DNA of 64,000 nt from CAVPWP01 sp963709395 (GCA_963709395.1 CAVPWP010000008.1:525707-589706), one strand, 5' to 3'. Numbered from the stretch's first letter, positions 18,371 through 27,406 are shown. The notes: generated from the letters alone by a model not told the origin. Program-made: numbers and translations.

Positions 18371-18436
18371 GGTTGTGCGGTTGGCGCGATGGTGACCCGT
18401 GGGGCAGGGACGGCGACCGCTATCGCATCATCCCCC

Positions 18437-18793
18437 TCACGCGTCCCGTTCCGGCGGAAACACCAGTGATTGTACGGTGTAGACCAGGATGGCCATGCCC
18501 ACGGCCCCAAGGCCGGCGATGCCGAGGAAGATGATCACGTCGATCGGCCCGCCGATATCGGCCATCTTCGAATGGGTGACGATCAGCACGAAGGCCACCG
18601 CCAGGACCGCCCCGATGGGCATGAAGATCTGAGCGATCAGGAACTTCTTCCACCCGACCTTCCGGTCGCGGATCAGGACATAGAGGTAGAGCGCGGTTGT
18701 CACCACGGCCGCGACCACAAGGCCCCAGAACAGCCAGGCGCCGAACATGTCCTCGAAGACCGCGATCATCGTCTCGAACGTCAGGTCCTTCAT
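18437..18793 (-). CDS. DUF5368-like small membrane protein
   Basis: This 118-residue protein has three strongly hydrophobic helices: about residues 17-38 (GAWLFWGLVVAAVVTTALYL), 52-72 (IAQIFMPIGAVLAVAFVLIV) and 84-108 (VIIFLGIAGLGAVGMAILVY). I recognise it as DUF5368-like, a Rhodobacterales family of unknown function. It lies 12 nt downstream of the SQR-like gene on the same strand and is probably co-expressed. A membrane-anchoring or quinone-side role for that enzyme is possible but only inferred. Confidence 0.65.
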   Translation of the reverse strand: MKDLTFETMIAVFEDMFGAWLFWGLVVAAVVTTALYLYVLIRDRKVGWKKFLIAQIFMPIGAVLAVAFVLIVTHSKMADIGGPIDVIIFLGIAGLGAVGMAILVYTVQSLVFPPERDA

Positions 18794-18805
18794 CGGTCTG
18801 CCTCC

Positions 18806-20119
18806 TCAGGCCTTGCCGCGCAGCATGGCGTTATAGGTCGGTTTCAGCGCCACTTCCTTCATCAGCCAGCTGATCCACAGCTCTTCGAGCGGGGCGATGA
18901 TGCCGGGGAAGGACGGCACGAGGTTGTTGTGATAGTCGAACTCGATCAGCATCGCCCGGCCCACCCGCGTGATCAGCGGGCACGAGGTGTAGCCGTCATA
19001 GATCTGGGTCGGCTCGGTGCCGGCGATCTCGGACACGAGGTGATCCACCGCCACCGGCACCTGCCATTTGACGCTGGCCGCGGTCTTGCCCTTCGGCACA
19101 CCGGCCACGTCGCCCACCGCGAAGACTTCGGGGTAGCGGGCGTGGCGCAGGGTCTGCGGATCGACCTCGACCCAGCCCTGGTCGGTCCAGCGATCGGCCC
19201 AGGGCAGGGGCGAATTGCGGATGACCTCTGGCGCGCGCTGCGGCGGGATCACGTTGGTGAAGTCGTAAGGCAACTCGGTCATCCCCTCGGGGGTCTCGAA
19301 GGTCAGAACCTTCCGGCCAGGGTCGATCGCCTTGAGCACATGGTCATGGACCACTGCGAAGCCCCGGTCCTCGAACAGCATGCGCACCTTCTCGTTCACG
19401 ATGGGCACGCCGAAAAGGGACTTGTTGTTGGCGGCATAGATGATCTCGACCTTGTCCCGCGTGCCCTTGCGCCGGGCGTAGTCGTCGGTGAGGAAGGTGT
19501 ATTTCAGCGGCGCGCCGGCGCATTTCATTTCCGTCGCCGGGCGCAGGAACACGGCCTGTCCGCCCTCGTCGGTGAAGCGGTCCATCGCCTCCCAGGTCTT
19601 GGCGGCATAATCCGGCCCGGCATAGACAGCACCAATGCCGTTCGTCCCCACGAGATCCAGCGAGAATCCCTCGATCGCCCCCCAATCGAGGCTGAGGCCG
19701 GTGGCGACGATGAGGTAGTCGTAGTCGACGGTGGTGCCGCCCCGCGTCGAGACGCGCTTTGCCTCGACGTCGATCTCGGCGGCGTAGTCGGGGATCAACT
19801 CGACCTCGCGCGGCAGCCAGTCCGTGGTGGCGCTCACCGAATAGGACGCGGGCTTGAGGCCTGCGGCGATCAGCGTGAAGCCGGGCTGGTACCAGTGCTG
19901 GGGCCGCCCGTCGATCAGCGTGATCCGCGCGCCGTCAAGCTGGTCGACCAGCTGGTTCGCAAGCGCCGTGCCCGCAGCACCCGCGCCAAGGATCACGATG
20001 CGCGCCTCGGTGCGCACCTGTTGTGCCCGCGCTTCGTTCGAAACTGCCGCTGCCGCAAGGGCTGCGCCGCCGGCAATCGCAAGAAATCCGCGTCTGTCCG
20101 TTGTCAGGGTCATGGACAT
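18806..20119 (-). CDS. Tat-exported sulfide:quinone oxidoreductase-like flavoprotein
   Basis: The N terminus TDRRGFLAIAGGAALAAAAV is a twin-arginine signal, so the mature protein is periplasmic. RIVILGAGAAGTALANQL binds FAD. EMKCAGAPLKYTFL and GYTSCPLITR hold two cysteines at the positions of the redox-active pair in SQR/flavocytochrome-c sulfide dehydrogenases. The expected activity is oxidation of sulfide (or a related sulfur compound) with electrons passed to quinone or cytochrome c. ATG 20119 and ATG 20113 are both possible; GGGAGAG precedes the first. An FNR-like box lies 104 nt upstream of the start. Confidence 0.8.
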   Translation of the reverse strand: MSMTLTTDRRGFLAIAGGAALAAAAVSNEARAQQVRTEARIVILGAGAAGTALANQLVDQLDGARITLIDGRPQHWYQPGFTLIAAGLKPASYSVSATTDWLPREVELIPDYAAEIDVEAKRVSTRGGTTVDYDYLIVATGLSLDWGAIEGFSLDLVGTNGIGAVYAGPDYAAKTWEAMDRFTDEGGQAVFLRPATEMKCAGAPLKYTFLTDDYARRKGTRDKVEIIYAANNKSLFGVPIVNEKVRMLFEDRGFAVVHDHVLKAIDPGRKVLTFETPEGMTELPYDFTNVIPPQRAPEVIRNSPLPWADRWTDQGWVEVDPQTLRHARYPEVFAVGDVAGVPKGKTAASVKWQVPVAVDHLVSEIAGTEPTQIYDGYTSCPLITRVGRAMLIEFDYHNNLVPSFPGIIAPLEELWISWLMKEVALKPTYNAMLRGKA

Positions 20120-20222
20120 GTCTCTCCCATCGATGCCGCAGGTGTCATGCGGCGGGTGCACGGGCAGCGCCGGGGGCGATGCTCGTTTCGCCTTTCCTTA
20201 AGGGGTGATCCACCGCCTGACC

Positions 20223-20236
20223 CTGATCTGGATCAA
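20223..20236. promoter_or_regulatory. FNR/CRP-type box (CTGATCTGGATCAA)
   Basis: The site matches TTGAT-N4-ATCAA in 9 of 10 defined positions. It sits between the ABC-transporter ATPase gene and the SQR-like gene, 104 nt upstream of the latter's start, a position fitting control of the SQR-DUF5368 pair by an FnrL-type oxygen sensor. A chance match cannot be excluded. Confidence 0.5.
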
Positions 20237-20293
20237 GTCATATGCATGTTTCGGAATTCGAACACGCCTGTCCGTTTGGGCTTCGGCTCCGCG

Positions 20294-21259
20294 TTACGGC
20301 GCGTCGGTCAGCGGGTTGAAGCAGGCGACCGCGATCCCGCCGCCGGCATCCTCGAGCGTTGGCCGCGTGCTGCGGCAACGGTCGGTCACGTTCGGACAGC
20401 GCGCGGCAAAGGCACATCCCGGCGGCGGGTCGAGCGGGTTGGGAAGCTCGGTCTCGCGGCCTTCGGGCGCGGTGAGCGGCCGCCCGACGACCGGCGCGCT
20501 GTCGGCCAGCAGACGCGTGTAGGGATGGCGCGGCGCGCGAAAGACGCGTTCGGCGGGGCCGATCTCGACGACCGACCCGAAATAGAGCACCGCGACGCGG
20601 TCGCTGACCGCTTCGACCACCGCCAGGTCGTGGCTGATGAAGAGATAGGTCAGCCCGAACTCGGCCTTCAGATCCGCCAGAAGGTTCAGGACCTGCGCCT
20701 GCACCGAGACATCGAGCGCCGAGACCGGTTCGTCCAGGATCAGGATCTTCGCCTCGGCGGCAAGGGCGCGGGCGATACCGATGCGCTGCGCCTGTCCGCC
20801 CGAGAACTCGTGCGGATACCGGTCGAGGAATTCCTCGCGCAGGTTCACGCTTGCGAAGATCTCGCGGATGCGGCGGTCGCGGTCGGCCTTGCCCATGCCG
20901 TGCAGCAGCTTCAGCGGGGCCGACATGATCTGGTGGATGGTCTTGCGCGGGTTGAGCGATGACACCGGATCCTGGAACACATACTGGATGCGTTTTCCGA
21001 AGACCGCGGGGTCGGCGTTGTCGAGGGCCTTTCCGTCGATCTCGATCGTGCCCGCCGTTGGCTCGAGCAGGCCCACGAGCATCCGGGCCAGCGTGGACTT
21101 GCCGCAGCCCGATTCCCCCACGATGCCCAGCGTCTCGCCGGCCGGAACCTCGAGCGTGACGGGAAGCATGGCATGGACCTGGGCTTTCGGAGCGCCGAAG
21201 AGCCGACGTCCCACGTCGAAGGTCTTTGACAGATCGGTGACGCGCAGGGCGGTTGTCAT
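20294..21259 (-). CDS. Oligopeptide/dipeptide ABC importer ATPase (DppF/OppF-like)
   Basis: A 321-residue ATP-binding subunit: Walker A GESGCGKSTLARM, Q-loop QYVFQDPVSSLNPR, ABC signature HEFSGGQAQRIGIARAL, Walker B ILILDEPVSALD and H-loop ISHDLAVV. The C-terminal oligopeptide/dipeptide domain has the Cys-containing FAARCPNVTDRCRS that is seen in this subfamily. Its ATG overlaps the stop of the permease/ATPase fusion (ATGA, 21256-21259). Last gene of the importer operon. Confidence 0.88.
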   Translation of the reverse strand: MTTALRVTDLSKTFDVGRRLFGAPKAQVHAMLPVTLEVPAGETLGIVGESGCGKSTLARMLVGLLEPTAGTIEIDGKALDNADPAVFGKRIQYVFQDPVSSLNPRKTIHQIMSAPLKLLHGMGKADRDRRIREIFASVNLREEFLDRYPHEFSGGQAQRIGIARALAAEAKILILDEPVSALDVSVQAQVLNLLADLKAEFGLTYLFISHDLAVVEAVSDRVAVLYFGSVVEIGPAERVFRAPRHPYTRLLADSAPVVGRPLTAPEGRETELPNPLDPPPGCAFAARCPNVTDRCRSTRPTLEDAGGGIAVACFNPLTDAP

Positions 21260-23142
21260 TGCGCGGCCTCCTGCCGGGGTGCGGGGTCGGGGTAAAGGCA
21301 GCGGACCGCCCGGTCCCCGTCACTTTCCAGCGCGATCTCGCCTTCGCGGCAGGCGGGCGCGGCCTTGAGGCAGCGGTCGGCAAAGGCGCAACCCTCGGGC
21401 AGCTTGTCGACCGCCGGCGGCAGGCCGGGGATCGCCTCGAGCTTGCGGCGGCCTTCGCCAAGTTCGGGCACGCAGGCGATGAGGCGCGCGGTATAGGGGT
21501 GTCGGGGTGCGTCGAGGACCGCTCTGGTCGGGCCTTCCTCCACGATACGGCCTGCATACATGACCGCCACGCGGTCGCAGAGCTGGGCGACCACGCCGAA
21601 GTCATGGGTGATGAACACGATGGCCAGCCCGCGCGAGCGCCGCAGGTCGTCGAGGAGCGACAGGATCTGCGCCTGCACGGTCACGTCGAGCGCGGTCGTG
21701 GGCTCGTCCGCGATGATCACCTCGGGGTCGTTGGCCAGGGCCATGGCGATGCCCACCCTCTGGCGCATCCCGCCCGACATCTCGTGGGGATAGTTGTCGA
21801 TGCGCGCCTCGGGGTTGGGGATGCGGACCGATTTCAGCAGATCGATTGCCTTGGCCCGCCCCTCGGCCCGGCCGATGGAATGGTGCGAGCGGATCGCCTC
21901 GATCAGCTGGTCCCCGACCCGGTAGAGCGGGTGCAGCGTGGACAGCGGATCCTGAAAGATATAGGCCACCGACCGGCCGCGCATCGACCGGACCACCTCG
22001 TAGGGCGCGCCGATGATATCCTCGCCGCGATAGCGGATCGCGCCGCCGCTGATCACGCCGGGCGGCGAGGCGACAAGCCCCATGACCGACAGCGCCGTCA
22101 CCGATTTGCCCGACCCGCTTTCGCCGATGATGCCAAGGCATTCGCCGGGCGCGACCTGAAGGCTTACCCCGTTCACGGCCCGGTAGATGCGGTCGCCGAC
22201 CTCGAAACGGGTCTCGAGCCCGTCGAGTTCGAGCAGCGCGTCGCTTTGCGCAGGCGCGGGCACGCGGTCGCGCCGGACAGTCGTCGTGGCCCTCGGTCGG
22301 CTGAGCGCGCCTGACTTGAGGCGAGGGTCCAGCGCGTCGCGCACCCCGTCGCCCAGAAGGTTGATCGCCATGACGATGACCAGGATCATCACGCCCGGCA
22401 CGATCGAGGTATGCGGGTTGGTGATCAGCGCCGAGCGCGCCTCGCCCAGCATCGACCCCAGGTCGGCCTGCGGCGGCTGCGAGCCGAGGCCCAGAAAGGA
22501 CAGGCCCGCCGTCTCGAGGATCATCCAGCCGATGGTCGTCGACATGGCGATGACGATCACCGGGATCACGTTGGGCAGGATCTCGGTCAGGATGATGCGC
22601 GTGTCGGACATCCCCGAGAGCCGTGCGGCATCGACGAATTCCTTGTTCGCGATCCCCACCGTGATGCCGCGGATGTTGCGCGCGAAGAACGGCACGTTGA
22701 CGGCGGCCACGGCGATCAGCGCGTTCAAGAGCCCCGGCCCAAGGGCCGCGACGATGGCAAGGGCCAGCAGGATGTAGGGAAACGCCATCAGCATGTCGAC
22801 GCCGCGCATGATCACGTTGTCGGTGCGGCCGCCGTAGTAGCCCGCGATGATGCCGATCGCCGCGCCCAGCGTGGCCGCCACGATGGCGGCGGCAAACCCC
22901 ACCGCAAGCGAGAGCCGCGTGCCCCAGAGGAGCCGGCTGAGAAGATCGCGCCCCAGATGGTCGGTGCCCAGAAGCGCCCCCTCCGAGAAGGGCCGGACAA
23001 ACCGGTTCGAGGTGTCGGTGACGTTCGGTTCGGCCAGCGGCAGGATCGGCGTCAGAAGGGCCAGAAGGACGACAAGGCTCATCACCACCAGCCCGGCCAG
23101 GGCAAGGCGGTTGCGGGCCAGCAGGACCAGAAAGGCCTTCAC
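21256..23142 (-). CDS. Fused permease-ATPase of peptide ABC importer (DppC-DppD)
   Basis: Two subunits are joined in 628 residues. Residues 1-275 are a DppC-type permease with the N-terminal helix LALAGLVVMSLVVLLALLTP, GTDHLGRDLLSRLLWG and the EAA loop EFVDAARLSGMSDTRII. Residues about 300-628 are a DppD-type ATPase: Walker A GESGSGKSVTALS, signature HEMSGGMRQRVGIAMAL, Walker B VIIADEPTTALD and C-terminal FADRCLKAAPACR. Such fusions are common in alphaproteobacteria. The gene overlaps both neighbours by 4 nt (ATGA). Confidence 0.88.
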   Translation of the reverse strand: MKAFLVLLARNRLALAGLVVMSLVVLLALLTPILPLAEPNVTDTSNRFVRPFSEGALLGTDHLGRDLLSRLLWGTRLSLAVGFAAAIVAATLGAAIGIIAGYYGGRTDNVIMRGVDMLMAFPYILLALAIVAALGPGLLNALIAVAAVNVPFFARNIRGITVGIANKEFVDAARLSGMSDTRIILTEILPNVIPVIVIAMSTTIGWMILETAGLSFLGLGSQPPQADLGSMLGEARSALITNPHTSIVPGVMILVIVMAINLLGDGVRDALDPRLKSGALSRPRATTTVRRDRVPAPAQSDALLELDGLETRFEVGDRIYRAVNGVSLQVAPGECLGIIGESGSGKSVTALSVMGLVASPPGVISGGAIRYRGEDIIGAPYEVVRSMRGRSVAYIFQDPLSTLHPLYRVGDQLIEAIRSHHSIGRAEGRAKAIDLLKSVRIPNPEARIDNYPHEMSGGMRQRVGIAMALANDPEVIIADEPTTALDVTVQAQILSLLDDLRRSRGLAIVFITHDFGVVAQLCDRVAVMYAGRIVEEGPTRAVLDAPRHPYTARLIACVPELGEGRRKLEAIPGLPPAVDKLPEGCAFADRCLKAAPACREGEIALESDGDRAVRCLYPDPAPRQEAAQ

Positions 23143-24086
23143 GTCTTGATCCTTGGGTCAAGCAGGCTCTGGGCCACGTCGACCATGATGTTGAACATCA
23201 CATAGCAGGCCGCGACGAAGACGACGCCGCCCTGAACCAGAAGGATGTCGCGCTTCAGGATCGCATCGACCAGCATCCGCCCGACGCCGGGCCACTGGAA
23301 TACGATCTCGATATAGACCGCGCCCGAGAGCACGAACCCGGCCTGGATGCCCAGAACCGGGATGATCGACACCATCGCCGCGCGCAGCGCGTGGCGCCAG
23401 ATCACACCGCGTTCGGACACGCCCTTGGCGCGCGCGGTGCGGATGAAATCCTGCCGCAGCACCTCCAGCATGGCCGAGCGGGAAAGCCGTGCGATCACGC
23501 CCGTGGCCACCACGGCCAGCGCGATGGCGGGCAGGGTCAGATGGTCGAGCAGGGCCCAGATGTCGCGGGCACCATAGATCGGCCACATGCCCGAGACCGG
23601 GAACCAGCGCAGGTTCACCGCGAAAAGCAGGATCATCATCATGCCAAGAAAGAAGGACGGGATCGAAATGCCCAGAAGCACGACAAAGGTGATGGCCTTG
23701 TCCGCCCACCCGTACTGGTTGGCCGCCGAGATCACCCCGGCGGCGATCCCGAGGACGGAACACAGGACAAAGGCGGTGCCGGCAAGGACCAGCGTGGCGT
23801 TGAAGCGCTCCAGCACCTCGTCGAGCACCGGGCGGTTCAGCGCGAAGGACGTGCCGAAGTCGCCCTGCAGCATGTTGCCGAGCCAGATGAAGTATTGGCT
23901 GACCAGCGGCTTGTCGAGGCCGAGGTCGCGGTTCAGCTTGGCGACGTTTTCGGGCGTGGCATAGCTGCCGAGGATGGCGGTGGCCGGGTCGCCCGGGATC
24001 ATCGCCATGATCAGGAACACGATGACGGTGATGCCCAGAAGCACCGGGATCGCCGAGAGCAGACGCTTCAGGATGTAGCCCGACAT
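23139..24086 (-). CDS. Peptide ABC importer permease (DppB-like)
   Basis: A 315-residue inner-membrane permease with the DppB/OppB pattern: N-terminal ILKRLLSAIPVLLGITVIVF helix, IPGDPA, LGLDKPLVSQYFIWLG, and the EAA loop DFIRTARAKGVSERGVIWRH that contacts the ATPase. The C-terminal block EIVFQWPGVGRML is also typical. It lies 103 nt downstream of the binding-protein gene and is translationally coupled to the next subunit. Confidence 0.88.
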   Translation of the reverse strand: MSGYILKRLLSAIPVLLGITVIVFLIMAMIPGDPATAILGSYATPENVAKLNRDLGLDKPLVSQYFIWLGNMLQGDFGTSFALNRPVLDEVLERFNATLVLAGTAFVLCSVLGIAAGVISAANQYGWADKAITFVVLLGISIPSFFLGMMMILLFAVNLRWFPVSGMWPIYGARDIWALLDHLTLPAIALAVVATGVIARLSRSAMLEVLRQDFIRTARAKGVSERGVIWRHALRAAMVSIIPVLGIQAGFVLSGAVYIEIVFQWPGVGRMLVDAILKRDILLVQGGVVFVAACYVMFNIMVDVAQSLLDPRIKT

Positions 24087-24189
24087 TCACCGCTCCTCGG
24101 TCGATGTCTTCCGGTCCAGCGGTATCACGCTGGAATCTCTGCGCACGCCCGGCGGCAGGCTGGCCCGCCGCCGGGACGCTGTCCGCGGA

Positions 24190-25767
24190 TCAGTTCTTCA
24201 CCACGTCCTTCAGGAGCAGGAAGAACGACGGCTGGAGCGCGAAGTTCTCGACCCGGTCGCTCGTCACCGCGTTCTGCTTCCAGTTGGCGACGAAGACCCA
24301 GGGCGCGTCTTCCTGCACGATCACCTGCATCTCCTTGTAGAGCTCGGCACGGCGGTCCTGATCGGTGGCGACCCGCGCCTCTTCGAGCAGGGTGTCGACC
24401 TCGGGGTTCGAGTAGTAGCCCGAGTTGAAGCCGCCCTGGTCGGGCCAGGCCTCGGTGCGCAGGGCAAGGTAAGGCAGGGTGTCGGGATCGTTCGTCATCC
24501 ACGCCATCTGCGCCATGTCTGCCTTGCCTTCGAGACCGGGGTTCACGTTGCCGAGGAAGGTGTTCCACTCGTAGGTTTCGATCGTCACGTCGAAGCCCAC
24601 GGCCTCGAGATCGGCCTGCATCGCGGTGCCCATCGCGACGGGGTCGAGCATGCCCGAGCCGCCTTCGGTGACGTAGAACGTCAGTTCAGCGCCGTCGGCC
24701 CCGGCCTCGGCGATCAGCGCGCGGGCCCGTTCGGGGTCGTAGGGATAGGGTTCGAGGTCCTCGTTATAGGCCCAGGCGAAAGCCGGCGGGGTGGGGCCGG
24801 CGGCGACCTCGGCGGTCCCTTCCAGCACCTCGTTGACCAGCGCCTCCTTGTTGATCGCATAGTTGGCGGCCTGGCGCAGGCGCTTGTCGGCGAAGGGGCC
24901 TTCCTTGGTGTTCAGGATCAGGAACCAGACATGGGGTCCCGCCTGTTCGTAGACCGTGAAACCCTCGCCGTCGAACTCGGACAGGGCCACGGGCGGCACC
25001 TCGACCATCAGGTCGATGCCCCCGGCCAGCATCTCGGCGGTGCGGGTGTTGGCGTCGGTGATCGGGCGGAAGACAACGGCTTCAAGTTCTGGAGCGCCAT
25101 CCCAGTAGTCGGGGTTGGCCTCGATCACCACCGCCTCGTTCGAACGCCATTCGACGAACTTGAACGCGCCGGTGCCCGAGGGATTGCGCCCGAATTCCGC
25201 ACCATGCTCCATCACTGCTGCGGGCGAGACCATCAGCCCCGTGGGATAGGCGAGGTTCGACAGGAAGGGCGCATAGGGCGCGTCCAGCGTGAACTTCACC
25301 GTCAGGTCGTCCACGACTGCCGTTTCGGTGATCGACGAGAAGAAGAACGACAGCGGGAACGGCCCGGTATCGTGGTAGGGGTGGCCTTCATCGAGCATGC
25401 GGTCGAAGTTGAATTTCACCGCTTCGGCGTTGAACGGGGTTCCGTCGTGGAAGGTCACGCCCTCGCGCAGGGTGAAGGTGTATTCCGTGCCGTCCTCGGA
25501 GATTTCCCACCCGGTCGCAAGCGCGGGTTCCACCTCGAGCGTGCCGTCCTTGTAGCGCACCAGCCCGTCATAGACGTTCATCAGGATGCGGAAGTCGTTC
25601 ACCGCGGTCACCGCGGCCGGGTCGAGCGCCTTGGGTTCGGCGATCTGGCCGACGATCAGCACGCCGGGTGGGGTCTGGGCGGTCGCCGGCAGGCCGGCGC
25701 CCAGCGCCAGCGAGGCCGCGAGACCTGTGGCCACCACCGTGCGGCGGGTCCATGAAAGAAGTGCCAT
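24190..25767 (-). CDS. Peptide-type ABC importer periplasmic binding protein (SBP_bac_5)
   Basis: The 525-residue product begins with a basic stretch and a hydrophobic signal (VVATGLAASLALGAGLPATAQ), then shows the family blocks EPKALDPAAV, VYDGLVRY, GTEYTFTLREGVTFHDGTPF and YAINKEALVNEVL. It should capture oligopeptides, or another ligand this family binds (nickel-chelates, glutathione, opines), for the permeases downstream. A GGAGAGG ribosome-binding site precedes ATG 25767. Two operator-like repeats lie just upstream, shared with the divergent DUF1028 gene. Confidence 0.87.
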   Translation of the reverse strand: MALLSWTRRTVVATGLAASLALGAGLPATAQTPPGVLIVGQIAEPKALDPAAVTAVNDFRILMNVYDGLVRYKDGTLEVEPALATGWEISEDGTEYTFTLREGVTFHDGTPFNAEAVKFNFDRMLDEGHPYHDTGPFPLSFFFSSITETAVVDDLTVKFTLDAPYAPFLSNLAYPTGLMVSPAAVMEHGAEFGRNPSGTGAFKFVEWRSNEAVVIEANPDYWDGAPELEAVVFRPITDANTRTAEMLAGGIDLMVEVPPVALSEFDGEGFTVYEQAGPHVWFLILNTKEGPFADKRLRQAANYAINKEALVNEVLEGTAEVAAGPTPPAFAWAYNEDLEPYPYDPERARALIAEAGADGAELTFYVTEGGSGMLDPVAMGTAMQADLEAVGFDVTIETYEWNTFLGNVNPGLEGKADMAQMAWMTNDPDTLPYLALRTEAWPDQGGFNSGYYSNPEVDTLLEEARVATDQDRRAELYKEMQVIVQEDAPWVFVANWKQNAVTSDRVENFALQPSFFLLLKDVVKN

Positions 25768-25805
25768 CGGGATTTACCTCTCCTGTGAAGCCTGTCATTA
25801 ATTGA

Positions 25806-25846
25806 TCATGATAAATTCATCTGGCCAAATTCTCATGATAAATTCA
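25806..25846. promoter_or_regulatory. Two direct copies of TCATGATAAATTCA, probable GntR operators
   Basis: Identical 14-mers occupy 25806-25819 and 25833-25846, 27 bp apart, between the divergent importer operon and the DUF1028 gene. A near-identical copy (13 of 14) lies upstream of the GntR gene at 27393. Each contains ATGA-N5-TCAT symmetry or most of it. They are AT-rich islands in GC-rich DNA. Binding by the nearby GntR/FCD protein is inferred. Confidence 0.65.
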
Positions 25847-25866
25847 AGGGCGATCTGCCGGGGCCC

Positions 25867-26550
25867 GTGCGCGTGACAATCTCGATCCTGGCCCATGATG
25901 AAAAAACAGGCGTTTGCGGCGGTGCGGCCGCGACCGGAAGTCTCTGTGTCGGGGGCTGGGTCCTGCGCGGGCATGCCGAATCGGGGATGAGCGCGTCGCA
26001 GGGCACCGCGCCCAGCACGCTTTGGGGCGACGAGGTCCTGGACCGCATGAAGGGCGGTGCATCGGCCGAGGACGCCGTGGCAAAGGTCGTTGCCGAAGAT
26101 CCCGGCGCGGCCCATCGCCAGCTGGCAGCACTCGACCTGCGGGGCGGCGTGGCGGCGCACACCGGGTCGCAAAGCGTCCCGAGTGCGGGGGCACGCACGG
26201 GGCCGGGGATTGTCGTGGCGGGCAACATGCTGGCGTCCGAGAAGGTCCTCGACGCCGCGATGGAAGGGTATGCAACGGCCACCGGCGCCTTCGCGGACCG
26301 GCTGATCGCCGCGCTGCGCGCCGCCGAAGCCGCCGGAGGCGACAGCCGCGGGCTTCAGTCGGCGGCGCTTCTGGTGGTGTCGCGAACCGAGCCGCCCCTG
26401 ACGCTTCGCATCGACCGATCCGACGATCCGCTCGCGGCGCTGGCCGAGCTTCACCGCGCCGCGCGCACGCCGCCCTACGCCGACTGGATCGACGTCGTCC
26501 CCGTTCTGGACGATCCCTACCGAGCGCCGCGCACTGCTGCGGCGGACTAG
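25867..26550 (+). CDS. DUF1028 family protein (Ntn-hydrolase-like)
   Basis: The 227-residue protein has the DUF1028 opening TISILAHDEKTGVCGGAAAT, GHAESGMSASQG and a late GNMLASEKVLDAAMEGY block. DUF1028 proteins adopt an Ntn-hydrolase-like fold and are often encoded beside peptide or amino-acid uptake genes; their substrate is not established. I accept GTG 25867, which places the family N terminus exactly at the start. It is divergent from the importer and shares its operators, suggesting that it acts on the imported compound inside the cell. Confidence 0.78.
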   Translation: MRVTISILAHDEKTGVCGGAAATGSLCVGGWVLRGHAESGMSASQGTAPSTLWGDEVLDRMKGGASAEDAVAKVVAEDPGAAHRQLAALDLRGGVAAHTGSQSVPSAGARTGPGIVVAGNMLASEKVLDAAMEGYATATGAFADRLIAALRAAEAAGGDSRGLQSAALLVVSRTEPPLTLRIDRSDDPLAALAELHRAARTPPYADWIDVVPVLDDPYRAPRTAAAD

Positions 26551-26569
26551 CACGCCCGCGCGGGGCGGA

Positions 26570-27325
26570 TCATTCGGCGATGAACCGCTTCATGACCTCG
26601 GCCTCCTGCGCCTCCATCAGCGCCCTGGCCATCTCCATATGCGAGGCCATCACGCGGCGCGCGGCCCTGCTGTCGCCCTCGCGCAGCGCCTTGAGCAGGG
26701 TTGTCTGGTGGTCGAGACCTTCGCGCCAGAGCGCCACGTTGGGCGCCGCATAGAGCCTGCGGTAGACGGTGAGATCGCTCAGGATCTGCGCCATGAAGCC
26801 GATCATGAACCCCAGAAGCTTGTTCTCGGCGAACTCGGCCAGCTTGGCGTGAAAGGTCAGCGAGGCGACGTGCTGGTCGCGTTCCTCCTCGATCGATGTC
26901 GCCGGAGCGGGGTAAAGCGCAAGGATGTCTTCCAGCTCGGCCAGTTGCTCGGTGCTGAGCGACCCGGCGAGCGAGGCCGCAAGTTCCGGCTCGAGAACGA
27001 CGCGCACCGCGTAGATGTCCTTGATCGTGAGGTCCTTGAAATAGAAATAGTTGGCCAGCAAGGCGCGCGCCCGCTCGGCCGTGACCGCATCGACGAAGCT
27101 GCCGCCGCCGGGGCCGGTGCGTGTGACGATCAACCCCTGGGCTTCCAGGATGCGCATGGCCTCGCGGATGGTACCCTTGGCCATGCCGAAGCGCTTCATC
27201 AGCTCGGCCTCGCCCGGAAGCCTGTCGCCCTTGTGCAGGCCCTGTTCTACCATCCAAGACTTGATCGCCTCGGCGACCTGGACGGGGCGGCTTCGGCGGG
27301 GTTCCTTGGCGTGAAGGCTGGTCAT
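26570..27325 (-). CDS. GntR-family regulator with FCD domain
   Basis: A 251-residue FadR-subfamily repressor. The N-terminal winged helix (KGDRLPGEAELMKRFGMAKG...TIREAMRILEAQGL) is followed by a helical FCD ligand domain with the metal/effector-type residues in YAVRVVLEPELAASLA and SLTFHAKLAE. ATG 27325 is used; longer starts run through non-conserved sequence. It lies tail-to-tail with the DUF1028 gene (19-nt gap). A copy of the 14-bp motif 68 nt upstream of its start suggests autoregulation together with control of the importer. Confidence 0.85.
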   Translation of the reverse strand: MTSLHAKEPRRSRPVQVAEAIKSWMVEQGLHKGDRLPGEAELMKRFGMAKGTIREAMRILEAQGLIVTRTGPGGGSFVDAVTAERARALLANYFYFKDLTIKDIYAVRVVLEPELAASLAGSLSTEQLAELEDILALYPAPATSIEEERDQHVASLTFHAKLAEFAENKLLGFMIGFMAQILSDLTVYRRLYAAPNVALWREGLDHQTTLLKALREGDSRAARRVMASHMEMARALMEAQEAEVMKRFIAE

Positions 27326-27392
27326 GCGCTGGGACGTTTTCCGTGGATTGTCTCGGCAAGCGCCGGAGGCTCGTCCGAAGTAAGGCAATTCA

Positions 27393-27406
27393 TCATGATA
27401 AATACA
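27393..27406. promoter_or_regulatory. Third copy of the 14-bp motif (TCATGATAAATACA)
   Basis: Differs at one base from the two copies at 25806 and 25833 and lies in the leader of the GntR gene. The rest of the gap 27326-27622 shows no gene. Confidence 0.6.

Noticed and set aside
18470..20962. Very long antisense open frame (about 830 codons)
   Set aside because: It is opposite the SQR, DUF5368 and ABC ATPase genes, is rich in Arg/His/Asp/Gly and has no conserved motif; a typical shadow of high-GC coding DNA.
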